Shown: positions 15,736 through 26,231 of the stretch, one piece after another
How the letters are laid out: each line of letters opens with the position of its first letter
How positions within the stretch are numbered: position 1 is the first letter of the stretch
NCBI RefSeq assembly: GCF_040096615.1
Contig: NZ_JBBMEJ010000008.1
Coordinates: forward strand, 62,001-126,000
Source: Blautia_A aquisgranensis
GTDB taxonomy: Bacteria; Bacillota; Clostridia; Lachnospirales; Lachnospiraceae
Direction of reading: 5' to 3'
DNA length: 64,000 bases
Position numbers and translations under genes: made by a program
The notes under the pieces: model-generated
What the model saw: only the letters and a program-made list of their open reading frames with translations
Told to the model about the DNA's origin: nothing
Database searches by the model: none

Positions 15736-18700
15736 TCCAAGTGTAAAGGAATAGATATATCTCTCCTTCACTCTGCGTCCGGTCATCCGCTCCAGTGCCT
15801 GGGCATAATCCTCAAGCTGTACATGATACCGGTCGATCAGCTTCTGTTCTTCTCCGTTTCTTACAAAGTCCGTTTTATAGTCCACCAGAACGATTTCATC
15901 ATTCTCAATGAAATATGCGTCAATGATTCCCTGTACAAGAACATCTTCCTCACACTGCCATTCCCCTTCCAGCTCTGATGCCTTTCTTGCGATCACAAAG
16001 GGCTGCTCCCGGAAAAGCTTTTTCTGCAGTGCTGCCGCTTTCATCCTGTGGCCCAGTGCTGATTCCACAAAATGCAGAATATCACGAATCCGCACAGACG
16101 CCGCCTCTTTTTCTTCCATTTTTTTCAGACTCACCAGTTCCTCAAGCTGCACCCGAAGTTTCTCCTGCGTATCCGTTCTCTGATAATCCAGACATTCCAT
16201 CACCCGATGATAAGCAGTTCCCCGAAACGCACCTGTATAGCCTTCTTCTTTCTTCGCTTCAATAAAGCGCGGAATCAGCGGCTGAAGTTCCTCGTCCTGC
16301 TCATAATCCACAGTCTCCTCCAGATCCTGTTCACTGTGATAGCTTCTTTTCTTCAGCTCAGATACGCTGACCTTCACAGGAAGCTCTTTCAGATATTCAT
16401 AAGGATATACGAAAGAAAAACGCCGCTCCAGTTCTTCCCGTATCTCACTGTCATAGACGATTCCCGGATTCCAGTTTTTCAGAACCTCTTTTTTCATTTC
16501 CCGCTCTGCCTGTTCCACAACCTCATTCTCTGTGAGATCCGCTGCAGTGATCTTTTTCACCACAAACTCTGACGCATCCCCATAAAGAGGATTATTGCGG
16601 TTCATAAAAATCCCATATTCCTGAAAAATCCCGTTCATGCAGCGGTGTCGGGCAAGTGCCGGCAGCACATAATCCCAGTAGCATTTTCCACGCATACGCA
16701 TTCCAAGAGAAATCAGTTCTTCTTTGTTGTCCCTTAAAACGGACAGTGCCATGATCTGATTCTCCAGATCACCCACAGCTCCGCACAGGATCAGCTTCTC
16801 CTTAGCCCTTGTCAGTGCCACATACAGTACACGAAGCTCCTCTCCAAGACTCTCTTTCAGAAGCTCTCTTCGAATGATCTGTTTGCACAGAGAAGCGGCT
16901 ATGATTCTTTTATCCGGTAAAATGGCATCTGCACCGATTCCAAGCTCCGGATGAATCAGAATACTGGCATTCATGTCACGGAAATTAAAGCGTTTGCCCA
17001 TTCCTGCGGCAAATACCACCGGAAATTCCAGTCCCTTACTCTTGTGGATCGTCATGATCTGTACTGCGCTTTCTCCGGCACCGGAAAGATTTACTTCCCC
17101 GTAGTCCACCTGATACTGCTGCAGCTTCTGGATATACCGGACAAAATTGAACAGCCCGCGATAGCTTGTCTTTTCATATTCCATAGCTTTTTCCACCAGC
17201 ATGTTCAGATTCGCACTTCGCTGTGCACCATCCGGCATAGCTTTTGCGTAGCTGCCGTATCCGGTGCGTTCCAGAACCTCCAGGATCAGCTGATGAACCG
17301 GTGTGTACGCGGCCATGTCTCGAAGCGTATTCACAGTGTCCATAAAATGGGACAGTTTTTCTCCCAGTCTCCTCTTTTCCTCTTCCATGATTCTATGTTC
17401 CCGGTATTCCTCCACAAAAGCTTTCACGCACTCATAGATCATCCCCTCCGGGTATGCGATACGAAGCTCTGCCAGATCCTCTGTTGTACATCCGGCTATA
17501 GGAGAACGCAGTACACCGGTAAGCGGAATATCCTGCAGCGGATTATCAAGCACACGCAGATAATTCAGAAGTGTCACAACCTCTGTTGTGGAAAAATATC
17601 CTGTTCTGGATGCCGTATAGGAAGGGATTCCCCTAGCTCCCAGCACTTCACCAAAGGTCTCTGCCCATCCGGCCGCCGAACGCAGCAGGATCACAATATC
17701 TCCGTATTGAACCGGACGATACTCTCCCGTTTCTTTATCCAGGATTCTGTCATGTCCCACCATTTCCCGGATCCTGTCCGCAATGGCCAGAGCCTCCAGC
17801 TCCCTTTCATTCTCCGGAGCATCTGCCTCATCATTATCCTCCAGGATCACATCATCCTTCTCAACAAGAAGAACTTCTGTTTTTATAAATTCCGGATCCT
17901 CTCCTTCCGGAAAAGAAGCTCCGGGATAAAGAGCTGCCGCTTCATCGTAATCAATGCCTCCCAGATCCTGTCCCATGATCTGACGGAAAATAAAATTGAC
18001 ACTTTCCAGAACCTCCGGGCGACTTCGGAAATTTTTGTGAAGATCAATACGCTGCTCCTTGCTCTCTGTCAGGGAATAGCTGTGATACTTCTCCATAAAA
18101 AGCTCCGGACGCGCCAACCGGAAACGGTAGATACTCTGCTTCACATCTCCTACCATAAAAATATTCTTACGATCATTGACCCAGCCGGAAACATTCTGCA
18201 TCAGGATCTCCTGTACCAGGTTACTGTCCTGGTACTCATCCAGCATCACCTCATCATACTTTTCAGAAAGTTCCCTGGCCGCCTGACTTGGTGTATACGT
18301 ATCCCCATCCTTCTTAAGAAGGATATCCAGTGCAAAATGTTCCATATCCGAGAAATCCAGAACGTTTTTTTCTCTTTTTTTCAGGCTGAAACGTTCTGTA
18401 AAGTCTCTGGTAAGTTTTACCAGCATCTTAAGAGGTTCTGCCGATGCCTGAGTCAGCTCTGTAAGCTCCTCCAGTGTACACTGAAAATATTTACTGCCAA
18501 GGTCTTTGAGAATGCCTTTTTCATCCTCACGGATATCCTTTACAAGGTTCTTCAGCTGATCCGATACCCCTTCCATCTTCTTTCCAGACAATCTGGCAAA
18601 AGACAGATTCTGAAGATTCCGGGTCATTTCATCATAGTCCTGTTTAACGGACAGTTCCTGAAGTTTCCGGATCAGCAGAAGGTCACTCTGCAGTGCATCC

Positions 18701-19443
18701 TGATAAAGATCCGGTCCCTCCGGCTCCATACAGATCTCCATCGCATTCTCTGCAAGCTCTCCCGCCTCCTTCAACGCACTGTCCACAATATCCCACAGAT
18801 AATGGAACCACGGCGTTCCTGCAATTCCCTTTTCCGGATCCAGCTGATAATTTGCAACACAGCCATCCAGCCATTCGTCCGGCCACGGATTACTCATCGA
18901 AGCATTATATAGATCCAGCACATGCTCTTTCAGCCCTTCATCGGATTTCCCTGCTGCATAGCACTCCACAAAGGCAGTAAATTTCTCATCACCTTCTGCA
19001 TAATAGTCCTCAAAAAGCTCTTTCAGAACATCCTCCTGAAGAAGCTTCAGCTCTCCTTCATCTGCGGTCCGATAACCAGGATCCAGACCGATCAGATGAA
19101 AATAATTGCGTATCACGTAGGAACAGAATCCATCGATTGTTGTGATCTGAGCTGTGTGTATCAGCATCATCTGTCTTTGCAGATGCTCATTATCCGGATC
19201 TGCTGCCAGCGCCTGATCCAGTGCTTTTTCAATACGTTCCCGCATCTCACCGGCCGCTGCCCTTGTAAAGGTCATGATTAAGAGTCTGTCAATATCTACA
19301 GGCTTTTCAGGATCCATGATCTTACTTAATATCCTCTGTACCAGAACTGCCGTCTTACCGGAACCTGCTGCTGCGCTGACCAGAATGTTCCTGTCGCGAA
19401 GTGTGATGACCTTCTGCTGTTCTTCTGTCCATTTCATCCCCAT
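15718..19443 (-). CDS. addA: ATP-dependent helicase/nuclease subunit AddA
   Basis: Large subunit of the AddAB double-strand-break resection complex, the Bacillota counterpart of RecBCD. N-terminal UvrD-type helicase with Walker A AAAGSGKTAVLV, later QDSNLVQEIL and TIHKSKGLEFP; C-terminal nuclease with the catalytic segment IVLVDYKTDFV near residue 1190. 1241 residues. Of the in-frame starts, ATG 19443 has AAGGAGG nine bases upstream; it begins one base after the addB stop, so the subunits are co-translated. Confidence 0.95.
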   Translation of the reverse strand: MGMKWTEEQQKVITLRDRNILVSAAAGSGKTAVLVQRILSKIMDPEKPVDIDRLLIMTFTRAAAGEMRERIEKALDQALAADPDNEHLQRQMMLIHTAQITTIDGFCSYVIRNYFHLIGLDPGYRTADEGELKLLQEDVLKELFEDYYAEGDEKFTAFVECYAAGKSDEGLKEHVLDLYNASMSNPWPDEWLDGCVANYQLDPEKGIAGTPWFHYLWDIVDSALKEAGELAENAMEICMEPEGPDLYQDALQSDLLLIRKLQELSVKQDYDEMTRNLQNLSFARLSGKKMEGVSDQLKNLVKDIREDEKGILKDLGSKYFQCTLEELTELTQASAEPLKMLVKLTRDFTERFSLKKREKNVLDFSDMEHFALDILLKKDGDTYTPSQAARELSEKYDEVMLDEYQDSNLVQEILMQNVSGWVNDRKNIFMVGDVKQSIYRFRLARPELFMEKYHSYSLTESKEQRIDLHKNFRSRPEVLESVNFIFRQIMGQDLGGIDYDEAAALYPGASFPEGEDPEFIKTEVLLVEKDDVILEDNDEADAPENERELEALAIADRIREMVGHDRILDKETGEYRPVQYGDIVILLRSAAGWAETFGEVLGARGIPSYTASRTGYFSTTEVVTLLNYLRVLDNPLQDIPLTGVLRSPIAGCTTEDLAELRIAYPEGMIYECVKAFVEEYREHRIMEEEKRRLGEKLSHFMDTVNTLRDMAAYTPVHQLILEVLERTGYGSYAKAMPDGAQRSANLNMLVEKAMEYEKTSYRGLFNFVRYIQKLQQYQVDYGEVNLSGAGESAVQIMTIHKSKGLEFPVVFAAGMGKRFNFRDMNASILIHPELGIGADAILPDKRIIAASLCKQIIRRELLKESLGEELRVLYVALTRAKEKLILCGAVGDLENQIMALSVLRDNKEELISLGMRMRGKCYWDYVLPALARHRCMNGIFQEYGIFMNRNNPLYGDASEFVVKKITAADLTENEVVEQAEREMKKEVLKNWNPGIVYDSEIREELERRFSFVYPYEYLKELPVKVSVSELKKRSYHSEQDLEETVDYEQDEELQPLIPRFIEAKKEEGYTGAFRGTAYHRVMECLDYQRTDTQEKLRVQLEELVSLKKMEEKEAASVRIRDILHFVESALGHRMKAAALQKKLFREQPFVIARKASELEGEWQCEEDVLVQGIIDAYFIENDEIVLVDYKTDFVRNGEEQKLIDRYHVQLEDYAQALERMTGRRVKERYIYSFTLGKEIRL

Positions 19444-19444
19444 T

Positions 19445-22400
19445 CTACTCATCCTCCTTCACGATCTTCTTCCACAGATCACTCTCTGAGAAAGAGGGCA
19501 GTCTGTGAAACTCATAACCTGGTATTTTTCTGTCAAAACCGCAAACCGTACTGTACGCACAGTAAGTGCAGGCATTCTTCTTTCCAAGCTCATAGGGCTC
19601 CACTGCAGCATTTCCGTCCAGGATCGACTCCCGGATGTCACAGATCTTCTGTCTCACATAAGCCCCAAGTGCGTCAAACTGCTTCCGGGACGCCACGGAA
19701 GACCGTCTGCTGAAACTTCCGTCCTTATTCACGGACACCGGAATCGAGGACAGCGTATTGTCAATACGGAAACTCACATCATCGTCTGCCTGTACCAGTC
19801 CGTTCATTTTCAGCTTTTTCAGCATCTGGGAGCTGACGCTCTCCACATCCGCATGAATCTTCTCCTGGATCATAGGATCCTTCACATTATAATAAAATAC
19901 TCCTGCCGGAACGATCTCCTTATCCGGATATTTCCGCTGTTCCACCTGCAATGCGCCATCCAGATAGATCATAAGCTGCAGCTGCAGACCATGATACAGT
20001 GCCAGAAGATCAAAAGAAGTATTTCCAGTCTTATAATCAATCACCTTCACATAAACCCGGTTCTTCTCCGGCTCCTCCATAATATCCACACGGTCGATCC
20101 TTCCGCCCCCGAATATGACTTCAAATCCTTCCGGACGGAAATCTCCATGTTTCAGCTGCTCCTGTAAAGCCCATACCGTACGGTGCAGGATTCGTCTTGT
20201 ACGCTCGATCATATATTCATTTCTCGCACTACTCTTGAGAATGGTATTTCCATAATCTGCAGATACCTGATCCAGACAGCTGTCAATAAGCTGGTTCCGC
20301 TCTTCTTCTGTAAGCTCTGCCCAGTCCAGTCCTTCCTTCCGGAGCTCAACAGCAAACTTCTCCAGTGCCATATGCATCACATTTCCCATATCCATGGCCC
20401 GGAATTCATACTCAGCCCTCTCCGTCACTTTCAAACCATACTGCAGAAAATGTGCAAATGCACAGGCTGCATAACGTTCCAGTCTTGTCGCACTGTACGG
20501 TGAGATCTCCCCATACAGGATTCCTGCCACCGCCTTTCCGATCTGGTCGGAAGGCCTCTCTGAAAAAGCAGCCCGCACAAGCTTCTCCACTACTGTCCTA
20601 TATACAGGACTCTCAAGATACCAGCTGTACAGCTCCTGAAACACCGGATTCTGCTGATAAGCTTCTCCGGACAGTTCCCGTAGAAAATAATCCATGCTGA
20701 TTCCCGGAAGTTCCAGAAGTTCCATCGGATTGTTAAGATCCCCGCACTGCCGTATTTCCATCTCAGGAAACATATCCTGAATATTGTTTACAAGAAACGC
20801 AGGGCTTAACGCCTTACCCTGACTGTCCGACTGGCAGAAGGACAGACAGAGAAGCTCTCTCGGCTTCGTCATGTTCAGATACAGGTAAAAGCGCTGCATA
20901 TTCATCAGTTCCTTCGGTCCCGGAGCCAGCTGCACTCCTTTCTCTTCAAAAAACTCCCGGTCAAGCTCTGTGAGAATTCCCCCACCGGAAGTATTCTTGG
21001 GAATGTTTCCCTCATTTACCCCGACAAAAAACAGTGCCCGGATATCCTTCAGTCTGGTTCTCTCCATGTCACCCACAAGCACCTGATCCATGCTCGGCGG
21101 AATCAGTGCCACCTTCGCCTGTGTCAGACCTGTTTCCAGAAGCTGCCGGAAATCCTGGCGGTTCACGACCTCATCCCCAAGGATCTCCACCATACTGTCC
21201 AGAAGCTCCATAACGATTCCGTAAATCTGGGCATACTCCTTCTCCATGGCCTTATCACCAAGCTCACGGAACTTTTTCTCCTGATCTTTCAGCTTCTGCT
21301 GTACCTGGCTCTTCACCGCAAATTCATAGAGAATGGTGCAGTATTCTCTTACGGTTTTCTTTCCGCCCTTAAAGCTCAGAGCCAGTTCCCTTGTCTCATC
21401 TGCAAAACGCTCCCGGATCTCATTCAGTGTCTGAATACTTTCCGGTGGCATTCCTCTGTAAATACGTACCCATTTCTCATCCCAGTGCTTAAATCCCCGG
21501 ATTCCAAGTGCCAGTACATAATTCTCAAGAAGATCTGCCTCCTCCCTGGTCACGCAGGACATACCGCACCGCAGATACCGGAATACACTCTCATAAGTAA
21601 AATCCTGCACAGCCATCTCAAGTGCAGCCCGAAAATACTCCACAAAAGGATTCATCAGCACCGTATGTTTCTCATCAATGAAATACGGAATATCAGACTC
21701 TTCGAACACCTGTCTTGCAAGATTGCCATATTCCTCCAGGTTTCCGGTGATCACTGCGATTTCTCCATAGCGGCAGCCTTTTTCCCGCACAAGCCTTGCG
21801 ATCCTTCTGGCAGTCTCTTCCATCTCCGAAAGTGGATTCACAGCCGAGAACATACAGATTTCATCCTGCTTTCTCCGGTACACATTTTTGCGGTAACGAA
21901 AAATATTTTTTTCAAGGAAATGAAGAGCAGGTGCCTTGGCAAACCTGGATTTTCTCACATCTTTGAGAAGCACCGGTTCTTCTATATCTCTGGTCAGACC
22001 AGACAGACCATGAAGCATCTGACGGCTCATATAAAAAAGCTGATATGGTTTTCCCCGTGTGGTCAGGCTCTCGGCTGCATCCATGGTCACAGTCACCATT
22101 ACCTTCTCGCACACGGTCAGCAGTTCTCCCACTACCCGCATCTGGATTGGAGTAAATCCGGTATAACCGTCAAGCAGCAGCACACTGTTCTTAAGCTTCC
22201 CGGAAAAAGGCAAAGCTTTCTCCAGAGCATCCATCACCTCTTCACCGGTCATATAATGATCCTTCAGATATCCTTTAAAAGCCTGGTACAGAACCGACAC
22301 ATCCTTAAGCTTCATCTGAAGCAGGGTTCTGTCCGCGCTGTCACGAATCATCTCTTCCACATCACTGTCCTGAATATCGTACTGCATAAACTCCGAAAGA

Positions 22401-22774
22401 ATGGATTTCACCTCATCCAGATATCCGGTCTTACGCATCTGTCCTCCAAGATAGGAGAGTTCTTTTCCATGCTGCTGTACCATCTTCTGGAGCACCATGC
22501 TCTTACCTGTCTCCTCCAGAAGTGTACGACTGTCTCCGCCCACCTCCTCCAGCACACGGTAAGCCAGACGCTCAAAGCTTAAGATATCAATATTCAGGAT
22601 TCCTTTTCCGGGACTCATCTCCACCAGCGTCTTCTGCGTCTGCATGGTAAACTGCTCCGGAACGATCACATAATAAAACTTCTCCGGATGCTGCCCGGCC
22701 TGTTCTATAATGTTCTGATATGCATAACAGGATTTTCCGCTTCCGGAACCTCCTATGATAAACTGTAGTGACAT
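19445..22774 (-). CDS. addB: ATP-dependent helicase/nuclease subunit AddB
   Basis: Partner of AddA. Walker A GGSGSGKS near residue 10, degenerate helicase core, and a C-terminal nuclease domain with VIDYKTG (near 940). The Fe-S cluster cysteines are visible: one in YAACAFAHF (~800) and three in CTYCAYSTVC (near 1075). 1109 residues, usual for the family. GGGAGG precedes the ATG. A plausible promoter lies upstream (TTCTAT, 17 bp, TATGAT with TGG extension around 22804-22833). Confidence 0.95.
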   Translation of the reverse strand: MSLQFIIGGSGSGKSCYAYQNIIEQAGQHPEKFYYVIVPEQFTMQTQKTLVEMSPGKGILNIDILSFERLAYRVLEEVGGDSRTLLEETGKSMVLQKMVQQHGKELSYLGGQMRKTGYLDEVKSILSEFMQYDIQDSDVEEMIRDSADRTLLQMKLKDVSVLYQAFKGYLKDHYMTGEEVMDALEKALPFSGKLKNSVLLLDGYTGFTPIQMRVVGELLTVCEKVMVTVTMDAAESLTTRGKPYQLFYMSRQMLHGLSGLTRDIEEPVLLKDVRKSRFAKAPALHFLEKNIFRYRKNVYRRKQDEICMFSAVNPLSEMEETARRIARLVREKGCRYGEIAVITGNLEEYGNLARQVFEESDIPYFIDEKHTVLMNPFVEYFRAALEMAVQDFTYESVFRYLRCGMSCVTREEADLLENYVLALGIRGFKHWDEKWVRIYRGMPPESIQTLNEIRERFADETRELALSFKGGKKTVREYCTILYEFAVKSQVQQKLKDQEKKFRELGDKAMEKEYAQIYGIVMELLDSMVEILGDEVVNRQDFRQLLETGLTQAKVALIPPSMDQVLVGDMERTRLKDIRALFFVGVNEGNIPKNTSGGGILTELDREFFEEKGVQLAPGPKELMNMQRFYLYLNMTKPRELLCLSFCQSDSQGKALSPAFLVNNIQDMFPEMEIRQCGDLNNPMELLELPGISMDYFLRELSGEAYQQNPVFQELYSWYLESPVYRTVVEKLVRAAFSERPSDQIGKAVAGILYGEISPYSATRLERYAACAFAHFLQYGLKVTERAEYEFRAMDMGNVMHMALEKFAVELRKEGLDWAELTEEERNQLIDSCLDQVSADYGNTILKSSARNEYMIERTRRILHRTVWALQEQLKHGDFRPEGFEVIFGGGRIDRVDIMEEPEKNRVYVKVIDYKTGNTSFDLLALYHGLQLQLMIYLDGALQVEQRKYPDKEIVPAGVFYYNVKDPMIQEKIHADVESVSSQMLKKLKMNGLVQADDDVSFRIDNTLSSIPVSVNKDGSFSRRSSVASRKQFDALGAYVRQKICDIRESILDGNAAVEPYELGKKNACTYCAYSTVCGFDRKIPGYEFHRLPSFSESDLWKKIVKEDE

Positions 22775-22904
22775 AATTTTCCTCCCAACTTATATGTTTC
22801 TTATCATACCATAAATCTGATTCCTATAGAACGGTCATTCGGCTCTGGAATAAAATTCCCTCCACCCTAATAAACTATATAAAAAGCTTCGGGAGGCGTG
22901 CGCC

Positions 22905-23342
22905 ATGAGTTCCAAAACCAGGATCATCGTCCTACATATGAAAGAAATCATTTACACTGCGATCTTTCTTGCGCTTGCTGTTGTTCTGGCAGTTATCCTC
23001 TTCTTTATGTTCGGTCCCGGAAAAGCAGCCGACACAAAAGTCCAGGAAAAATCCCTTTATAAGCCCGGTGTTTACACCTCTTCCATCACATTAAATGACA
23101 ATTCCTTTGATGTGGAAGTCACTGTAAATGCCGACCGGATCAAATCCATCCGGCTGGTAAATCTAAGTGAAACTACCAAAGCCTCTTATCCTCTTATGGA
23201 GCCGGTATTAGACTCTCTGGCCAGCCAGATCTATTCCACCCAGTCTCTTGATGATATCCAATATGCCGGAGACCGCAAATATACTGCACAGGTGCTCCTG
23301 GCAGCCATCACAGACGCAGTAAAAAAGGCGGAGAACACTTAA
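22905..23342 (+). CDS. Membrane-anchored FMN-binding-like protein
   Basis: 145 residues: one N-terminal transmembrane helix (residues ~14-36), then an extracellular domain with YKPGVYTSSITLND, VEVTVNADRIKSIRL and QVLLAAITDAVKKA, the layout of FMN_bind domains. The Thr of the usual SGAT flavinylation motif is not seen, so covalent FMN is doubtful. GGGAGG precedes the ATG. It is a single gene divergent from addB; function unknown. Confidence 0.65.
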   Translation: MSSKTRIIVLHMKEIIYTAIFLALAVVLAVILFFMFGPGKAADTKVQEKSLYKPGVYTSSITLNDNSFDVEVTVNADRIKSIRLVNLSETTKASYPLMEPVLDSLASQIYSTQSLDDIQYAGDRKYTAQVLLAAITDAVKKAENT

Positions 23343-23355
23343 GCTCTCCGCCTTT
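23324..23355. terminator. Bidirectional terminator
   Basis: Stem AAAGGCGGAGA / TCTCCGCCTTT (23324-23334 with 23345-23355) with A-rich and T-rich flanks; it includes the stop codon of the upstream plus-strand gene and lies 15 bases after nadE. Confidence 0.7.
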
Positions 23356-23369
23356 CCCATTATATCATA

Positions 23370-25316
23370 TCAGATTTCTATCTTATCCAGCACATCCTGC
23401 CAGATTCTTGCGCTTGCATCACTTGGCATTCTTAAATCACCTCTCGGAGAAAGTGCCACACTTCCTACCTTCGGGCCGTCCGGCAGACAGGAGCGCTTGA
23501 ACTGCTGGGCAAAAAATCTCCGGTAGAAGGTTTTCAGCCATTTCAGGATTGTCTCCTTATCATAAATACCCTCAAAGGTCAGGCATGCAAGGCGGAAGAT
23601 CTTGTCCGGTGTAAATCCGGCACGAAGCATATAATACAGATAAAAATCATGAAGCTCATACGGTCCTACCAGATCCTCTGTTTTCTGCGCGATCTTGCCA
23701 TCCTTCGGTGGCAGAAGCTCCGGGCTAACCGGTGTATCCAGAATGTCCAGAAGAACCGCCTGAAGCTCCGGATCTCCGCAGGTGTCCGCATAATAACGCA
23801 CCAGATGACGTACCAGCGTCTTCGGAACCGATACATTCACACCGTACATGGACATGTGATCGCCATTGTAGGTAGCCCAGCCAAGTGCCAGCTCTGAAAG
23901 ATCTCCGGTTCCCACAAGAACACCGCCCTCTTTATTGGCTGTGTCCATAAGGATCTGTGTACGTTCACGGGCCTGGCTGTTCTCATAAGTCACATCATGA
24001 ATCTCCGGATCGTGTCCGATATCACGGAAATGGATATTGACAGCCTCCTTAATATTTACCTCGGTGAGCGTTGCACCAAGACAGCAGCTCAGCTTGCAGG
24101 CATTCTGATAGGTTCTGTCTGTTGTTCCAAAGCACGGCATGGTAACACAGTGCATCTGCTCTCTGGGCATTCCCATCCGGTCAAAAGCACGTGCCATAAC
24201 AAGCAGTGCCAGTGTAGAATCCAGTCCGCCGGAAAGTCCTACAACCGCACTCTTACTGTGGATATGCTCCATACGTTTCTTAAGTCCCATAGCCTGAATG
24301 TTCAGAATCTCCTCGCAGCGTTCATCGCGCTCTTCCTTCACAGACGGAACAAACGGATACTGCGGATATTTTCTGGTAAGAGTTGTTTCTTCTTCCTTCA
24401 CGGAAAAATTCACTCTTGTGTGGCTGCATGTGGAAACTGCCGGGTAAGTAGACATTCTTCTTCTCTCATCTGCCAGTCTCTGCACATCGATCTCACTGTA
24501 AATGATCCCGTTCTCAAAGCGTTTGCTCTCAGCAAGCATGCTTCCGTTCTCTGCGATCATGTTCTGTCCACCGAAAACAAGATCCTGGGTGGACTCTCCT
24601 TCTCCTGCGCTTGCATAGATATAGCCACAGATCAGTCTCGCAGACTGTCCGCTCACAAGCGTTCTTCTGTAGGAATCCTTTCCGACCATCTCGTCACTTG
24701 CAGAAAGATTCACAATAATATGCGCTCCGTTTATTGCATGGCGGATACTCGGCGGTGCCGGGACCCAGAGATCCTCACAAAGTTCAGCTGCAACTGTAAA
24801 CTCCGGGCACTCCTCACACTCAAAGATCAGATCCGTTCCAAATGGAATCTCATCCTGAAATTCCTCATCACTGCCCGTATTCTTAATAAACTCTACAAAT
24901 TCTGTATCATCTTCCTCAGCAGCTGTGAACTGTCTCTGCTCATAAAATTCATTGTAATTCGGAATATGTGTCTTCGGCACAAAGCCCACGATTTTTCCAT
25001 GGTTCAGAGCTGCTGCCACATTATAAAGCTTACCTCTGTGACGAATCGGCAGGCCTATAAAGATCAGCGCATCCGTCTCTTCTGTCTCCTCTGCGATATG
25101 CAGAAGCTCATCCCACGCACTGTCCAGAAGACATCTCTGGAGAAAAAGATCATGACAGGTATAGCCTGTGATCGTAAACTCCGGAAATACCATCAGCTTC
25201 ACATGTTCTTTTTCCATTTCACGGACAGCCTTAAGGATTTCCTCTCCGTTCGCCTTACAGTCTGCAACAGTTACCCTTGGCGTCGCTGCTGCCACTTTGA
25301 TAAAACCATGCTTCAT
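23370..25316 (-). CDS. nadE: Glutamine-dependent NAD+ synthetase
   Basis: Final step of NAD synthesis: amidates deamido-NAD using ammonia from glutamine. The N-terminal nitrilase-type glutaminase shows the catalytic triad Glu46 (FPEFTITGYT), Lys115 (VPKTHIPNY) and Cys180 (AELCEDLW). The C-terminal synthetase has the PP-loop SGGLDSTLAL near residue 365. 648 residues, normal for the fused form. AGGAGG precedes the ATG; it is the last gene of a methyltransferase-hslO-nadE operon. Confidence 0.96.
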   Translation of the reverse strand: MKHGFIKVAAATPRVTVADCKANGEEILKAVREMEKEHVKLMVFPEFTITGYTCHDLFLQRCLLDSAWDELLHIAEETEETDALIFIGLPIRHRGKLYNVAAALNHGKIVGFVPKTHIPNYNEFYEQRQFTAAEEDDTEFVEFIKNTGSDEEFQDEIPFGTDLIFECEECPEFTVAAELCEDLWVPAPPSIRHAINGAHIIVNLSASDEMVGKDSYRRTLVSGQSARLICGYIYASAGEGESTQDLVFGGQNMIAENGSMLAESKRFENGIIYSEIDVQRLADERRRMSTYPAVSTCSHTRVNFSVKEEETTLTRKYPQYPFVPSVKEERDERCEEILNIQAMGLKKRMEHIHSKSAVVGLSGGLDSTLALLVMARAFDRMGMPREQMHCVTMPCFGTTDRTYQNACKLSCCLGATLTEVNIKEAVNIHFRDIGHDPEIHDVTYENSQARERTQILMDTANKEGGVLVGTGDLSELALGWATYNGDHMSMYGVNVSVPKTLVRHLVRYYADTCGDPELQAVLLDILDTPVSPELLPPKDGKIAQKTEDLVGPYELHDFYLYYMLRAGFTPDKIFRLACLTFEGIYDKETILKWLKTFYRRFFAQQFKRSCLPDGPKVGSVALSPRGDLRMPSDASARIWQDVLDKIEI

Positions 25317-25335
25317 TTTTTCTTCCTCCTGCTGC

Positions 25336-26217
25336 TTATCGCTTGCATTCCCTTATGATTTTCTTCAGATCTTCCACTGTGAAGTTATAGTTTTTGTTAC
25401 AGAAATGGCAGTTCATCTCAATATCCTTGCCTTCCTGGATCATCTCATTAAGTTCTTTTCTTCCTATACTGATCAGAGCTTTTTCCACACGCTCCCTGCA
25501 GCAGTTACAGTGGAACTGAGTCGGCATGGTATCGTTGATTTCCATGTCAAAGCCCTCCAGGACTTTTTCAAGAAGGCTCTCCGGTGTGTGACCCTGCTCC
25601 AGAAGATTGGTAACAGAATCGATCTTAGATACATTCTCCTCAAGCTTCTCGATCACCTCTTCTTCTGCAAAAGGCATCAGCTGTACGATAAATCCACCTG
25701 CCTGACGCACGGTATTATCCTTATTCATCAGCACTCCAAGTCCTACTGCTGACGGAACCTGCTCACTTGTGGCAAAATAGTAGGTCAGATCTTCCGCGAT
25801 CTCACTTGTCTGCAATGCAACCTGTCCAACATACGGCTCTTTCAGTCCCATATCCTTGATCACATCCATGAAACCTACACCTACTGCGCCTGCAACATCC
25901 AGTTTTCCTTTACTGTTGGCCGGAATACATACATCCGGATTTCCCACATAACCTTTTACATTTCCGTGAGAGTCCGCAGTAACCGTGATTCCCTGAAGCG
26001 GGCCGCCTGCATGAATCCGAAGTGTGAGGAGGTCTTTTTCCCCCTTCATCATAGCTCCCATCATGGCTCCTCCTGTGAGAAGTCGTCCAAGTGCTGCCGT
26101 TGCAACAGGACTTGTATTGTGAGCCTGTCTGGCTGTCTCAACCATATCTGTTGTTACCGCAGCAAAGGCACGGATCTGACTGTTTGCCGCTGTTGCTCTT
26201 ACAATATAATCATTCAT
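25336..26217 (-). CDS. hslO: Redox-regulated chaperone Hsp33
   Basis: Cytosolic holdase activated by oxidation of a C-terminal zinc centre. The four zinc cysteines are present: HCNCC near residue 236 and NCHFC near residue 268. N-terminal LGRLLTGGAMMGAMMKG and PNPEPYVGQ-type segments match Hsp33. 293 residues, full length. GGAGG precedes the ATG; 14 bases separate it from the methyltransferase gene upstream. Confidence 0.95.
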   Translation of the reverse strand: MNDYIVRATAANSQIRAFAAVTTDMVETARQAHNTSPVATAALGRLLTGGAMMGAMMKGEKDLLTLRIHAGGPLQGITVTADSHGNVKGYVGNPDVCIPANSKGKLDVAGAVGVGFMDVIKDMGLKEPYVGQVALQTSEIAEDLTYYFATSEQVPSAVGLGVLMNKDNTVRQAGGFIVQLMPFAEEEVIEKLEENVSKIDSVTNLLEQGHTPESLLEKVLEGFDMEINDTMPTQFHCNCCRERVEKALISIGRKELNEMIQEGKDIEMNCHFCNKNYNFTVEDLKKIIRECKR

Positions 26218-26231
26218 AAAAAATTTCCTCC

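Noticed and set aside
16951..18912. 653-codon plus-strand open frame
   Set aside because: It is antisense to addA, has no ribosome site and an implausible Ile/Arg/Cys/His-rich composition; a shadow of the real gene.
21485..22582. 365-codon plus-strand frame opposite addB
   Set aside because: No recognisable protein features and no start signals; shadow frame.
23997..25358. 453-codon plus-strand open frame opposite nadE
   Set aside because: Antisense shadow; the minus-strand frame carries all nadE motifs.
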